Below are positions 55,482 to 63,784 of a stretch of DNA of 64,000 nucleotides, in pieces. This stretch comes from Edaphobacter acidisoli (GTDB lineage: Bacteria; Acidobacteriota; Terriglobia; Terriglobales; Acidobacteriaceae): assembly GCF_014642855.1 (NCBI RefSeq), contig NZ_BMJB01000004.1:47383-111382 (forward strand), given 5' to 3'. The position numbers and the translations under genes were made by a program. The notes under the pieces are model-generated. The model searched no databases, was not told the origin of the DNA, and saw nothing but the letters and a program-made list of their open reading frames with translations. The first letter of the stretch is position 1. Every line of letters starts with the position of its first letter.

Positions 55482-55916
55482 TCAAGAAGGGATCCCACTC
55501 GTATCAGAGATTTCCCAGGAGTCTTCCCTCACGCTATCGAAAAAAGCCTGCCATGGATTGCCACAGGTTGCTAAGCCGAAGAAAGTATTTGAAAGGCTAT
55601 CTAGATCTTCAAGAGAGCAATTTCCTGACACAAATGTACGAATCGGCCCGGTGCTGAGAGCACCTAAGTGCTGGAAAAAACCTTTGGACAAGATTTCTTC
55701 TGCCTGGCTGTAATGTGCAACATCGCTCAGGAAATCCCTAATAACGGAGATTTCGGACGGTGCCCGATGACAGAGAACTTCCTCCCAATTCCTCAAGATG
55801 AACCCCCCCAGCGTGCTGGGCCTCTCTTCATCTTGGTAGAGGACAATCGCGAAGGGCTTTCCGTCACTCTGTAGCTCCGAGGTGGTGTATTCCAAAATGT
55901 GGTAGTAGTTGATCAT
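55482..55916 (-). CDS. Unknown protein partnered with HipA-like kinase
   Basis: 144 residues, not recognised with certainty. It begins MINYYHILEYTTSELQSDGK, then PFAIVLYQDEERPSTLGGFI, loosely recalling the DUF3037-type partners found next to HipA-like kinases, then a helical C-terminal half. It overlaps the end of the kinase gene by 53 bp (55864-55916), which argues for translational coupling and joint function. Converges on the beta-barrel gene at 55438. Confidence 0.55.
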   Translation of the reverse strand: MINYYHILEYTTSELQSDGKPFAIVLYQDEERPSTLGGFILRNWEEVLCHRAPSEISVIRDFLSDVAHYSQAEEILSKGFFQHLGALSTGPIRTFVSGNCSLEDLDSLSNTFFGLATCGNPWQAFFDSVREDSWEISDTSGIPS

Positions 55917-56766
55917 TTGCGGTGCTCCGCTGTGTAAATCGCCATGCTGCAGTTGTATCTGCCTCGATTAACTGCTGAAGGCGAGCGAGTCGGCAAAGAA
56001 GCTCCTGCTCAAGCAGATCGATGTTTCCTTTGTACCATTTGGATGGAACGAGGGAAACCGCATAAGCCAGAGCTTTTGGCAATACATCTTCATAATGGGA
56101 AATCCAATCCGCAACCGCTGCGGGTTGGAAGAGGCCAGAATATAGAGAAGGTTCGAGATGATACGTAACGCCCGAGTATTCGGTAAAGTTCCAATTAGGG
56201 CCGCCAAACATGTGTCCATGATCAATGAAACACGCGTCAAGACCGCGGCCATCGTCGCTGGTGCGAAAGATTGCCTGTCGATGATCTTGGTGATTTGCCC
56301 AAATGTCCATAACGTACATCCCAAGGAAATCACTCCGATTCCGGATTGCCGAAACTCTTGATCGGCTAATGAAATCTGTAGGACGATTCGGGCCGGCCAT
56401 TTCTCCCAAAAACGCGCTGCCAAAATGTAGGCCTGCATTCGGACGTCGCCGGCCAAGAGGTGTTTCAAACCACAAACTTGGGTTCTTATCTATGAAGTCA
56501 TCGGATAGATAGACACATCCCCCTGGAACGACGGGCAATCCGGCTTCATTGGCAATCACACCACCGATGATCTCATTTGCAAGTATATTGGCTCCCTGAG
56601 GGCTTCCAAGCATCTTTACGACGACATATTCCTCGTCGTCACATTGGATGAGGATCGCCTGAGAACCTCCTCTCATCTTCCGAATGAATTTCTTGGCCGT
56701 GGATATTGTTGGGACACTAAAAACCCTTCTCCCTTGAAGGGAGTTTTGGATAACCGTGGCAGACAT
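55864..56766 (-). CDS. HipA-like kinase family protein
   Basis: 300 residues. The N-lobe has SQAILIQCDDEEYVVVKMLG with the ATP-contacting Lys, then GSPQGANILANEIIGGVIAN and EAGLPVVPGG, matching the HipA_2-type kinases. A catalytic-loop-like MDIWANHQDHRQAIFR and a metal-binding DHG in ACFIDHGHMFGG follow, so the kinase core looks intact. True HipA has an extra N-terminal domain and an HipB antitoxin; neither is here. Substrate is unknown, possibly a toxin-like role with the overlapping partner. A strong GGGAGGG lies only 2-3 nt before the ATG, unusually close. Confidence 0.7.
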   Translation of the reverse strand: MSATVIQNSLQGRRVFSVPTISTAKKFIRKMRGGSQAILIQCDDEEYVVVKMLGSPQGANILANEIIGGVIANEAGLPVVPGGCVYLSDDFIDKNPSLWFETPLGRRRPNAGLHFGSAFLGEMAGPNRPTDFISRSRVSAIRNRSDFLGMYVMDIWANHQDHRQAIFRTSDDGRGLDACFIDHGHMFGGPNWNFTEYSGVTYHLEPSLYSGLFQPAAVADWISHYEDVLPKALAYAVSLVPSKWYKGNIDLLEQELLCRLARLQQLIEADTTAAWRFTQRSTANDQLLPHFGIHHLGATE

Positions 56767-57037
56767 AACCCTCCCGATGCCGATCGAGAAACGTAAAACG
56801 CAAAATGAAGCAAATCAGCCTACGCTGGTGCTGGTCGATGAGTGCGCCTTCAGCCTCACAAATCCAGCACCAATTACAATGCCAAGAAGTTAGCACACAT
56901 AGACAGGAAATCATAGAGCGAAGTTTCCTGGCCAGTTCTAACTGTGCTCCCGCACTGATTGGTAGGGGGCCTTAAGCCGGTGTGAAAAGGGGCCAATAAT
57001 CGCCCTTTGATCCGGGCGATTACTTTCGCCAGTCGAC

Positions 57038-57175
57038 TGGGAGGGGACACGAGGCAAGTTCCTCGTGGTGGAAGGCGTTCTCCAGAATCAGGATGGCGTT
57101 ATCTCGGTGAAGGCGTCTGCTGTTCGTGTGCTGCAATTCAGCGAGATTGATGTGCGGTCGCATGACTTCCATTGA
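57038..57175 (+). pseudogene. C-terminal fragment of error-prone DNA polymerase DnaE2 (ImuC)
   Basis: The plus frame ending at TGA 57173-57175 reads WEGTRGKFLVVEGVLQNQDG then VISVKASAVRVLQF and ends RSHDFH. The VEGVLQNQDGVISVKA stretch and terminal SHDFH match the OB-fold end of DnaE2-type polymerases. Only about 45 of more than 1000 residues remain, so it is a truncated relic, perhaps marking where an insertion or deletion cut a dnaE2 gene of an SOS mutagenesis cassette. Confidence 0.65.
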
Positions 57176-57670
57176 TGTGCTCTGGCCTTCTCATGGAAGA
57201 CCGTAGAGATTATCTCTCGCTTGTCGAAGCGTTTCTACTGACCAAGTAAGGATTTCCTGAAGGACTTTCACCGCATTTGCCTTCCTTCCTCAATGCCGTG
57301 AGCACGCAGCACACAAGCGGGGGGGCATGATTCAAGGTTTTCGATCGGCCCTCGTCCGAGTTGTGTCCTGTCTAGTTCGACGCAATCCTCGATCAATATC
57401 GTCTGTTGTAGCTTGCTTGGCCGTTCCGCCCACCCCCGTGTACGTTTGGTAAGTGTCGGCAGCTTAGAAAAGCCACGGGAGAACACAGTACCGAGGCTCA
57501 TGAATACGCGGATTCGCTCAAAGTCAGACGCTCATTCGTCCTCAGAAGGCTACCAATGTCAGCCGATCTGCCTACGCATATTATTACTCAGCTGAAGCCT
57601 ACAGAGAGATGCACGCGCGGAGACCTCGACGCCAGGCAGTGTGTATTCCGGGCTGCAGAAAATTATTTTG

Positions 57671-57698
57671 TTGCGTTAAGAAAATTACGTCCTATACT
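57671..57698 (+). promoter_or_regulatory. Candidate promoter of the Hxs cassette
   Basis: TTGCGT at 57671-57676 and TATACT at 57693-57698, 16-bp spacer, 38 bp upstream of the precursor ATG, in locally AT-rich sequence. The -10 is good (5 of 6) and the -35 poor (3 of 6). Suggestive only. Confidence 0.35.
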
Positions 57699-57736
57699 TA
57701 CCTGGCAGGCGAATCAACCTATTTTGCGGAGCCAAA

Positions 57737-58024
57737 ATGAACGATAGAAAGAGCTTCTTCAACGGCATCGTCACTAAGGTATCGCTCCTTATGGGAGGTG
57801 CGGTCCTCGTGACTGGTGCACAGGCATCAGTGACCTCGGCCACAGTTACCCCTGCTGAGTCGAACAGCATGACGATCCAGGCTGTCGGTGCTCGTAAGTC
57901 TCTCCCGGAGAAACTGACGCTGAAACGGCAGAACAGCGGATTCAAGCTGATCGCTGAACATAGCTCTCATTCCTCCCACGCCTCGCACGCGTCGCATTCC
58001 TCTCACGCATCCCGCGCCTCTTAA
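57737..58024 (+). CDS. His-Xaa-Ser repeat precursor peptide (HxsA-like)
   Basis: 95 residues, probable substrate of the radical SAM enzymes that follow. GGAG sits 5 nt before the ATG. Residues 1-31 include a hydrophobic segment (IVTKVSLLMGGAVLVTGAQA) that may be a signal or membrane anchor. A variable leader follows (to about 74), then HSSHSSHASHASHSSHAS plus RAS: six His-x-Ser triplets and one Arg-Ala-Ser. His and Ser codons vary (cat/cac; agc, tct, tcc, tcg), so the repeat is kept at protein level rather than by recent slippage. Original HxsA proteins are longer with more repeats; this is a short form. Three bases separate its stop from hxsD. Confidence 0.88.
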   Translation: MNDRKSFFNGIVTKVSLLMGGAVLVTGAQASVTSATVTPAESNSMTIQAVGARKSLPEKLTLKRQNSGFKLIAEHSSHSSHASHASHSSHASRAS

Positions 58025-58027
58025 TCG

Positions 58028-58438
58028 ATGATCGAGAAGATCAAGAATCAAGCTCCTGTCCAAGGCGCTGCCGCACGTATTCCGATCAACCATCAAGTCG
58101 TGAGTGTAGAGGCGCTGCTAAAGACCTGCTATTGGTTTTCGCGAGATTTCGTCTGTGATATCACTCAGGACGAATGTGGACAATCGATCGTGAATCTAAC
58201 GCCGAAGTCTGTTTGCGAAATATCTCTTGGTGACGCGCGCGAGCAGTTTTTGGCTCAGGCAATGGACTTCGCGCTTCGGGAACGGGTGGCTGCGAAAACG
58301 TCCGATGTGCGTGATCTATTGCTTGCAAAAGCTTTTTCTGAATCTGGAGTGCTCGAAGAACAACCACTAGGCGTGTTCGGAGACACTCTGGAAGAAGCAA
58401 AGCCGGATGGAATGTTCAAGATCCTCAGCAATAGCTGA
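58028..58438 (+). CDS. hxsD: His-Xaa-Ser system protein HxsD
   Basis: 136 residues. VSVEALLKTCYWFSRDFVCD at 26-45 and the segment AMDFALRERVAA (78-89) match the HxsD family, whose hallmark is L-L-N-D-Y-x-L-R-E (here A-M-D-F-A-L-R-E). VRDLLLAKAFSESGVLE follows as in relatives. Role unknown; by analogy with other modified-peptide systems it may bind or present the precursor. It begins 3 bp after the precursor stop without its own ribosome site, so translation is probably coupled. Confidence 0.85.
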   Translation: MIEKIKNQAPVQGAAARIPINHQVVSVEALLKTCYWFSRDFVCDITQDECGQSIVNLTPKSVCEISLGDAREQFLAQAMDFALRERVAAKTSDVRDLLLAKAFSESGVLEEQPLGVFGDTLEEAKPDGMFKILSNS

Positions 58439-58454
58439 TTCGGTGTAATCGTCG

Positions 58455-59948
58455 ATGGCCCGTAGCTTTTATCCAATTGAGAACTTTGCTCCTGCGCCAC
58501 AACAGGTCTCTCTGTTGCCCTTCAGATTTACTCGGTTTTTTGGACAAGAACTCTTGGTTAATGAGGCGGGCGAGTTCATTTTCGCTCCGGAGGGTACTGC
58601 TTATTCACTGCTAGAAGGTGCGGTGGATGTTCGGTCATTGCTCTACAAAGATCTTAAAGCAAAACATATCGTCTACGATGAAACGTCCTCTGCCCTGCTC
58701 GACGTGCTTGCGACAAAGATCCGTACCAAGTATGACCATCTAAGTGGCGGCACAAAACTTCACATCTTTGTCGTAACTCTGCGTTGTGAGCATTCTTGCC
58801 ATTATTGTCAGGTCTCGCGTCAGACTGCCTCTAAAGGCGAATTTGATATGAGCCGAGAGACGGCTGACCGCTCCATCTCTCTCATGTTGGACTCTCCCTC
58901 TCCACATGTCACGCTTGAATTGCAGGGAGGCGAGCCATTGCTGGCTTTCGATATGATCCAGTACATTGTACCGAAGGCGAAGGAACAGGCACGGATACGC
59001 AACAAAGGCCTGGATATCGTTGTCACAACGAACCTCGCATGCGCAACCGATGAGATGCTGACTTATTTCAGGGATGAAGAGGTAAGGATCTCAACATCTC
59101 TGGACGGTCCAGCATTCCTCCACAATAAAAATCGTCCTCGGCCGGGCAACGACAGCTATGAGCGCGCCATAGACGGAATAGAACGAGGAAGGGCCATTCT
59201 TGGGCACAGCAATGTGGCTGCCTTGATGACAACCACGGCCGCGTCCCTGGACCATGTCGAAGAGATCATAGACGAATACGTTCGGCGTGACTTTCATACG
59301 ATCTTTTTACGGCCGATCAGTCCCTATGGCTTCGCATTGAAGACGAAGAATCGAACTGGCTACGAGATGGAGCGGTTTCTGGAATTTTACAAACAGGGTC
59401 TAGCCCACATCTTGAACATTAACCGTTCTGGGTACCGGTTGGCAGAAATCTACAGCCAGATACTGCTCTCGAAGATCCTCACTCCGCAGGGGACTGGATA
59501 CGTTGACCTGCAATCTCCCGCGGGCGGGGCATGGAACGTCCTGGTCTACAACTACAATGGAGACGTTTTCGCTTCAGACGAGTCGCGAATGTTAGCGGAG
59601 ATGCAAGACTGGACGTTCCGCCTAGGCAATGTACATAAGGACAATCGGCGGAGTCTTTTCACGAGTGAAGCCGCTCTGAGGATGTTTGAGGTGTCCTGCA
59701 ACCAATCGCTGGCAGGCTGTTCCGATTGTGCCTTCCAATCCTATTGCGGAGCTGATCCGATCTATCATCACGCGACCCAGGGGGATATGTACGGACATCG
59801 CCCCACGAGCGGATTCTGTACCCGTAATATGGAAGTAATCAAACACCTGTTTTCGTTTATCCAGGAAGATAATCCCGAGACGATGGGAATCTTCTGGTCG
59901 TGGCTTACGGGAAGGCCTTTGCCTCAAAAGGGAGGCACATGCGACTGA
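58455..59948 (+). CDS. hxsB: His-Xaa-Ser system radical SAM maturase HxsB
   Basis: 497 residues. N-terminal ~100 residues (LLPFRFTRFFGQELLVNEAG) form the domain typical of HxsB. The radical SAM cluster is CxxxCxxC at Cys111, Cys115 and Cys118 in RCEHSCHYC, followed by VTLELQGGEPLLAF (SAM-binding GGE). The C-terminal Cys-rich region (Cys415, 422, 425, 431, 455; CNQSLAGCSDCAFQSYC) looks like a SPASM-type site for auxiliary iron-sulphur clusters, as in peptide-modifying enzymes. Probably modifies the His-x-Ser repeats; the product is unknown to me. Its end overlaps hxsC by 10 bp. Confidence 0.92.
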   Translation: MARSFYPIENFAPAPQQVSLLPFRFTRFFGQELLVNEAGEFIFAPEGTAYSLLEGAVDVRSLLYKDLKAKHIVYDETSSALLDVLATKIRTKYDHLSGGTKLHIFVVTLRCEHSCHYCQVSRQTASKGEFDMSRETADRSISLMLDSPSPHVTLELQGGEPLLAFDMIQYIVPKAKEQARIRNKGLDIVVTTNLACATDEMLTYFRDEEVRISTSLDGPAFLHNKNRPRPGNDSYERAIDGIERGRAILGHSNVAALMTTTAASLDHVEEIIDEYVRRDFHTIFLRPISPYGFALKTKNRTGYEMERFLEFYKQGLAHILNINRSGYRLAEIYSQILLSKILTPQGTGYVDLQSPAGGAWNVLVYNYNGDVFASDESRMLAEMQDWTFRLGNVHKDNRRSLFTSEAALRMFEVSCNQSLAGCSDCAFQSYCGADPIYHHATQGDMYGHRPTSGFCTRNMEVIKHLFSFIQEDNPETMGIFWSWLTGRPLPQKGGTCD

Positions 59949-61072
59949 CAACAGCCGGATCGGCGAGGAATATCGAAGAAGCAATTGTTGGGCGTATCAC
60001 GACACAGAATCTACCGGATGCCACACGGGGGCAATACATCCGTTTCTTTGCTGAAGGGGAAGCGCCGATCCTCGATTTTGCGGGTTATCGCGCAATTTTG
60101 TCACATGCTGATCTCGCCACAGATTATCCAGTCGTTGACCGCCTTCGAGAGTCCGAGCATTTCAGGGACGGTGATGTTGTTGTCGTTGAGAGAGACGGAT
60201 TCGTCAGATCACTTTACAGATCTTATGAGCGGCATCACTCCCTATTTGTTACAGAACGGTGCAGCAGCAACTGTCTCATGTGTTCGCAGCCACCAAAGGA
60301 TAAGGATGACGTAGAGTCGCTGACGAAACGAAATCAAGAACTCATCAGACTCATGTCTCCAGCCCCTGAATATCTGACAATTACGGGTGGGGAGCCAACG
60401 CTGCTCGGAGATCACCTGTTTGAGCTGATAGATCAACTCAAAACTTCTCTTCCGAACACTGAACTTCACATGCTCACAAATGGGCGCACATTCGCGTGGC
60501 CGGAATACACCCGACAATTCGCCGCCATCGAACACCCTAACCTTTGCCTCGGAGTCCCCCTTTATTCGGACTGCGCAGGAGACCACGATTACGTCGTGCA
60601 GGCGAAAGGTGCCTTCGACCAAACCGTGGCCGGTCTACACCAGGCTGCTCGAAACGGAATTCGTGTTGAAGTCAGGGTAGTCTTGCACCGGCTGACTATT
60701 CCCCGACTAACAAGACTAGTCGAGTACATCTACCGCAATCTTTCATTCGTTGAACATGTCGCGTTGATGGGTCTCGAATACGTTGGATATACGCCAAGGA
60801 ACATCGCTGAGCTATGGATTGATCCGTTCGATTATCAGGCAGAACTCGAACGAGCTGTGAACTATCTTGTGATGCGCAATATGACAGTCTCCATCTACAA
60901 CCATCAACTTTGCGTCCTGAGACAGTCGTTATGGCCGTACGCACAAAAGTCCATCTCAGACTGGAAAAATCTCTATTTGACGGAGTGCGAAAAGTGCTCG
61001 GCACTCGAAGATTGCGGTGGCCTTTTCAAGTGGGCGGTCAAGAAACATAGTGAGCATATTCATCCTCTTTGA
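59939..61072 (+). CDS. hxsC: His-Xaa-Ser system radical SAM maturase HxsC
   Basis: 377 residues from the ATG at 59939, which has GGGAGG immediately upstream inside hxsB; the earlier frame start at 59900 is less supported. Radical SAM cluster Cys108-x3-Cys112-x2-Cys115 in TERCSSNCLMC, SAM motif LTITGGEPTLLG, and a C-terminal CEKCSALEDC (Cys350, 353, 359) suggesting an auxiliary cluster or metal site. An N-terminal ~100-residue domain (AEGEAPILDFAGYRAILSHA) precedes the barrel, as in HxsC. A second maturase beside HxsB is the defining feature of Hxs systems. Last gene of the cassette. Confidence 0.92.
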   Translation: MRLTTAGSARNIEEAIVGRITTQNLPDATRGQYIRFFAEGEAPILDFAGYRAILSHADLATDYPVVDRLRESEHFRDGDVVVVERDGFVRSLYRSYERHHSLFVTERCSSNCLMCSQPPKDKDDVESLTKRNQELIRLMSPAPEYLTITGGEPTLLGDHLFELIDQLKTSLPNTELHMLTNGRTFAWPEYTRQFAAIEHPNLCLGVPLYSDCAGDHDYVVQAKGAFDQTVAGLHQAARNGIRVEVRVVLHRLTIPRLTRLVEYIYRNLSFVEHVALMGLEYVGYTPRNIAELWIDPFDYQAELERAVNYLVMRNMTVSIYNHQLCVLRQSLWPYAQKSISDWKNLYLTECEKCSALEDCGGLFKWAVKKHSEHIHPL

Positions 61073-61224
61073 GGAGCTTAGGTATTACACGGTAGAAACG
61101 TCCTACTGAAATCTACGCACACTCCCCCACCGCGCATGCTTATCGCGGATTAACGCTGCAAGTGTAATAGGATATGATGTTTGGGAGATTCCTCGGTCCC
61201 CAAACCATTTTCTGCGCAGCTCAA

Positions 61225-62193
61225 TCACAGTGACGTAAGGAACCGCATCAATTCTGGATCGTTAGACCACTGGCCTCTTCCGCGCATCGGACTAAGTTTG
61301 TCCAAATCTTTTCGAAACCGTTCTGGGGTCATGGACAGGTATCGTTCCGTCGACCCAAGTCCCACTTGTCCCATATACGCAGCCAACGCTGGCAACATTC
61401 GGTTTAAATCGACACCGTCCTCGATCCACTTGGTGATGCGATGGACAGCGAAAGTGAACCGTAGATCAGATACACGTGGCTGATAGCGACTTCCATCCCG
61501 GCGATGAATGCCCGCGATTGTTCGAAGTCTTTTGAAGTTCTTTGCGATCTTCTCGGCACAGACCTGACGGCCCTTCTTTGTAACGAAAAGATGTTGGCTA
61601 GGGCCACGGATCTGAGATCGCCAAGCCACATACTGACGCAATACGTCGACTAAATCTTGACCGATCGGAATATAGCGAGATCGATGGGAATGTGGGCTGC
61701 GTATTCTAATGAAGCCTTTTTGGAGATCAACGTCCGACTGCAGAACACGAGTGGACTCCCCGACGGATGCACCAGTTCCATAGAGAAAGAGGATGATCGT
61801 ACGAAGAGTAGCTCCATCGATCCTAATTATCAACTTCTGGTTCTGGGCGGTAGCTTCCAATAGAGATCGCAGCTCAAGCTTCGTAAACACATAGGGGACG
61901 AAGGTTTGTCTCACGAACGGCCGTGGCGTGGGTAGTGCCAATTCCGGCATAGCTCCGCGGCTAAACCAGTGCTCAAAAAATCTACACAGCGTCCAATATT
62001 TCAGTCGCCACGTAATCGTCGATACAGGCGTCCCATTGAGAAACCCCAAAATATCCTCTGATTTGACGTCAGCGAGTTGGATATCACCCGTTTGTCTTGA
62101 AAAAGCAAACAGAGTAGATTCTCCTTTTTCGAAGAGGTATCCATTTGCATGCTTCCACATAATGTATTGTTCTATCCCATCAAAGAGCCTCAT
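61225..62193 (-). CDS. Tyrosine recombinase family protein, catalytic residues degenerate
   Basis: 322 residues with a SAM-like N-terminal core-binding domain and an integrase C-terminal domain. The nucleophile Tyr is present (STERYLSMTP, Tyr285) and one Arg is kept (DLR, Arg245). Other catalytic positions differ from the usual set: the TGLRxxE Arg is replaced in YGTGASVGES (138-147), the HxxR His is Ser242, and the GHxS His is Gln276 (the Gln may be normal in this subgroup). The Lys of the beta-hairpin is not evident. The ATG overlaps the stop of the upstream recombinase by 4 bp, so it is co-translated and may act as an accessory subunit. Confidence 0.82.
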   Translation of the reverse strand: MRLFDGIEQYIMWKHANGYLFEKGESTLFAFSRQTGDIQLADVKSEDILGFLNGTPVSTITWRLKYWTLCRFFEHWFSRGAMPELALPTPRPFVRQTFVPYVFTKLELRSLLEATAQNQKLIIRIDGATLRTIILFLYGTGASVGESTRVLQSDVDLQKGFIRIRSPHSHRSRYIPIGQDLVDVLRQYVAWRSQIRGPSQHLFVTKKGRQVCAEKIAKNFKRLRTIAGIHRRDGSRYQPRVSDLRFTFAVHRITKWIEDGVDLNRMLPALAAYMGQVGLGSTERYLSMTPERFRKDLDKLSPMRGRGQWSNDPELMRFLTSL

Positions 62194-63467
62194 CGGATGC
62201 CCGCCAAACTGAAATCAGCGACCTTTCTGAGGGCCTCCACATCGTATTTGGCATAAATGCTAACGGACTTCAAATCGCTGTGACCAAGGAACTCTGCAAT
62301 GTCCGGTAATGAAGTTCCATCACGCAAGAGTTGTGTGGCGCAAGCGTGTCGGAGAGAATGTGCACCAAAGTTCTTCGATTGAATTCCAAGGGCTTTCATT
62401 CGGCTGGCAATGATTGTCCATAGTATCGTTGTGTCCACAGGCCGATATGGTGGTTTCAACGATAAGAAGAGATTTCTGCATTTGCATCGCGGACGCACCT
62501 GCTTAAGATAACGGATGAGCTTTTCTCCTACCTCAAGCTGAATGGGAAATTGCTGGACTCGGCCTGATTTTGCTCGTTGTATTGTTATGATCTCGTTGGC
62601 CCAATCGAAATCGCTCAGCTTGAACCTGACAACCTCGCAACTCCGCAAGGCATAAATAGAGCAAAGCGACATAATCGCCTCTGCTCGCACGTCGGCTGGT
62701 TTTGCTCCAAAGTTGTGATCGAGCAATCTCCTTACATCATTCCAAACGGGGCCTTTCGGGCCGGGATCGTATCTCGGCACTCGTGGGCGATAGATGCCCA
62801 GGGCTACTTTCGACCTGTTCCACTCCTGCATCTCCGCAAATCGGAAAAATAAGCGAAGAGCTGAGCATACTGATGCCATGGATCGCGGAAGGTATCCGGC
62901 GTTCAGTTTAGACATAAGATATACATCTACTTCATCCGCGGAGATGTCGGCGATTGATCGATGGTGACTTGTGTTCCACTTCAAGAACGCAATCACCCTT
63001 AAGCGATGAGCGCGAATTGTTGCCTGCGCCATGCCTCTGACAACCCTCATAAAATGGACGAACTGGTCAACGTATGTGTCATCAGGTTCGACACGGGATC
63101 TGGATATCAATAGCTTGTTATGGAATCTCAGCCACTTGAGGGCCACGTAAGTGAATAATGCGGCCGATTTTTCCTGACCATTCCGATTTTTGGATTCGAG
63201 GTCGACAATCCAGCGCAGAGCAGCTTCTTGAACCTCTTCTATCTCTACGTCGCGCAAAGCTTCCAATTGCATCAAGCGAATTACATTGATGAGCATAGCC
63301 GCGACGGAACGCATTCGACGTATGCTCGTGCCTTGATGCAACATGTAGGAGAGAAATTGCTCCCGCTCTTCGAGCAGCGGTGCTACCCGCTGTCGCCTAC
63401 GAGTGCTTTCGAAAGCAAAGATAGTCTCTATCGCCATGACGATTCCGGTTCCAGTAGCATGGGCCAC
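62190..63467 (-). CDS. Tyrosine recombinase (site-specific integrase), apparently intact
   Basis: 425 residues from the GTG at 63467; an ATG at 63437 is the alternative start. The full catalytic set is visible: Arg275 in YALRSCEVV, Lys300 in QRAKSGR, His370 and Arg373 in HSLRHACATQL, His396 in LGHSDLKSV and Tyr405 in SIYAKY. An extended N-terminal region with a core-binding domain (VDQFVHFMRVVRGMAQATIR) precedes it. Overlapping recombinase genes recall Tn554-like transposases and RIT (recombinase in trio) elements, but only two are present here. Likely mobilised the neighbouring DNA, possibly the Hxs cassette. Confidence 0.9.
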   Translation of the reverse strand: MAHATGTGIVMAIETIFAFESTRRRQRVAPLLEEREQFLSYMLHQGTSIRRMRSVAAMLINVIRLMQLEALRDVEIEEVQEAALRWIVDLESKNRNGQEKSAALFTYVALKWLRFHNKLLISRSRVEPDDTYVDQFVHFMRVVRGMAQATIRAHRLRVIAFLKWNTSHHRSIADISADEVDVYLMSKLNAGYLPRSMASVCSALRLFFRFAEMQEWNRSKVALGIYRPRVPRYDPGPKGPVWNDVRRLLDHNFGAKPADVRAEAIMSLCSIYALRSCEVVRFKLSDFDWANEIITIQRAKSGRVQQFPIQLEVGEKLIRYLKQVRPRCKCRNLFLSLKPPYRPVDTTILWTIIASRMKALGIQSKNFGAHSLRHACATQLLRDGTSLPDIAEFLGHSDLKSVSIYAKYDVEALRKVADFSLAGIR

Positions 63468-63761
63468 TCTCCCTTCAAATTATTGGCAGCGGCTTCGATT
63501 TGCAGTGACTCAAACTTGATTTGATCGAGCGTTGCGACGACTGGCTGCCATGCTTAGCAAGATCCTTAGATTTTTGGTTATGGATAGGCTATGACCTTAG
63601 ATTCCCAAATCGATCCTGGGGCCTTGGCCCAATAAGGCGATGCCCCCTTTCCAAGGTCGTCGATGTCTCAATCAGGCCCGACGGCGCAAGGCCTGTGAAT
63701 TAGCTAGAGGATACTCCACATGCGTGCTCGCCCATCATCCGTCCTTGATAAAGAGGGTATC

Positions 63762-63784
63762 AGGGGAGCTTGGCAAGCTCCCCT
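63762..63784 (+). repeat. Perfect 10-bp inverted repeat
   Basis: AGGGGAGCTT, loop GGC, AAGCTCCCCT. No T-run follows. It lies at the junction where recombinase-like sequence of the right-edge fragment begins, so it may be a recombination site or chance. Confidence 0.5.

Larger units (their letters stand above)
56767..57736. other. Debris zone left of the Hxs cassette
   Basis: 970 bp with no intact gene. It contains a dnaE2 C-terminal fragment (57038-57175, separate entry) and a candidate promoter near its right end. Small frames at 57268-57501 (minus) and 57556-57747 (plus) have no family or ribosome site. A run GCGGGGGGGCA lies near 57324. Looks like scar sequence between the kinase pair and the acquired peptide-modification cassette. 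Confidence 0.45.
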
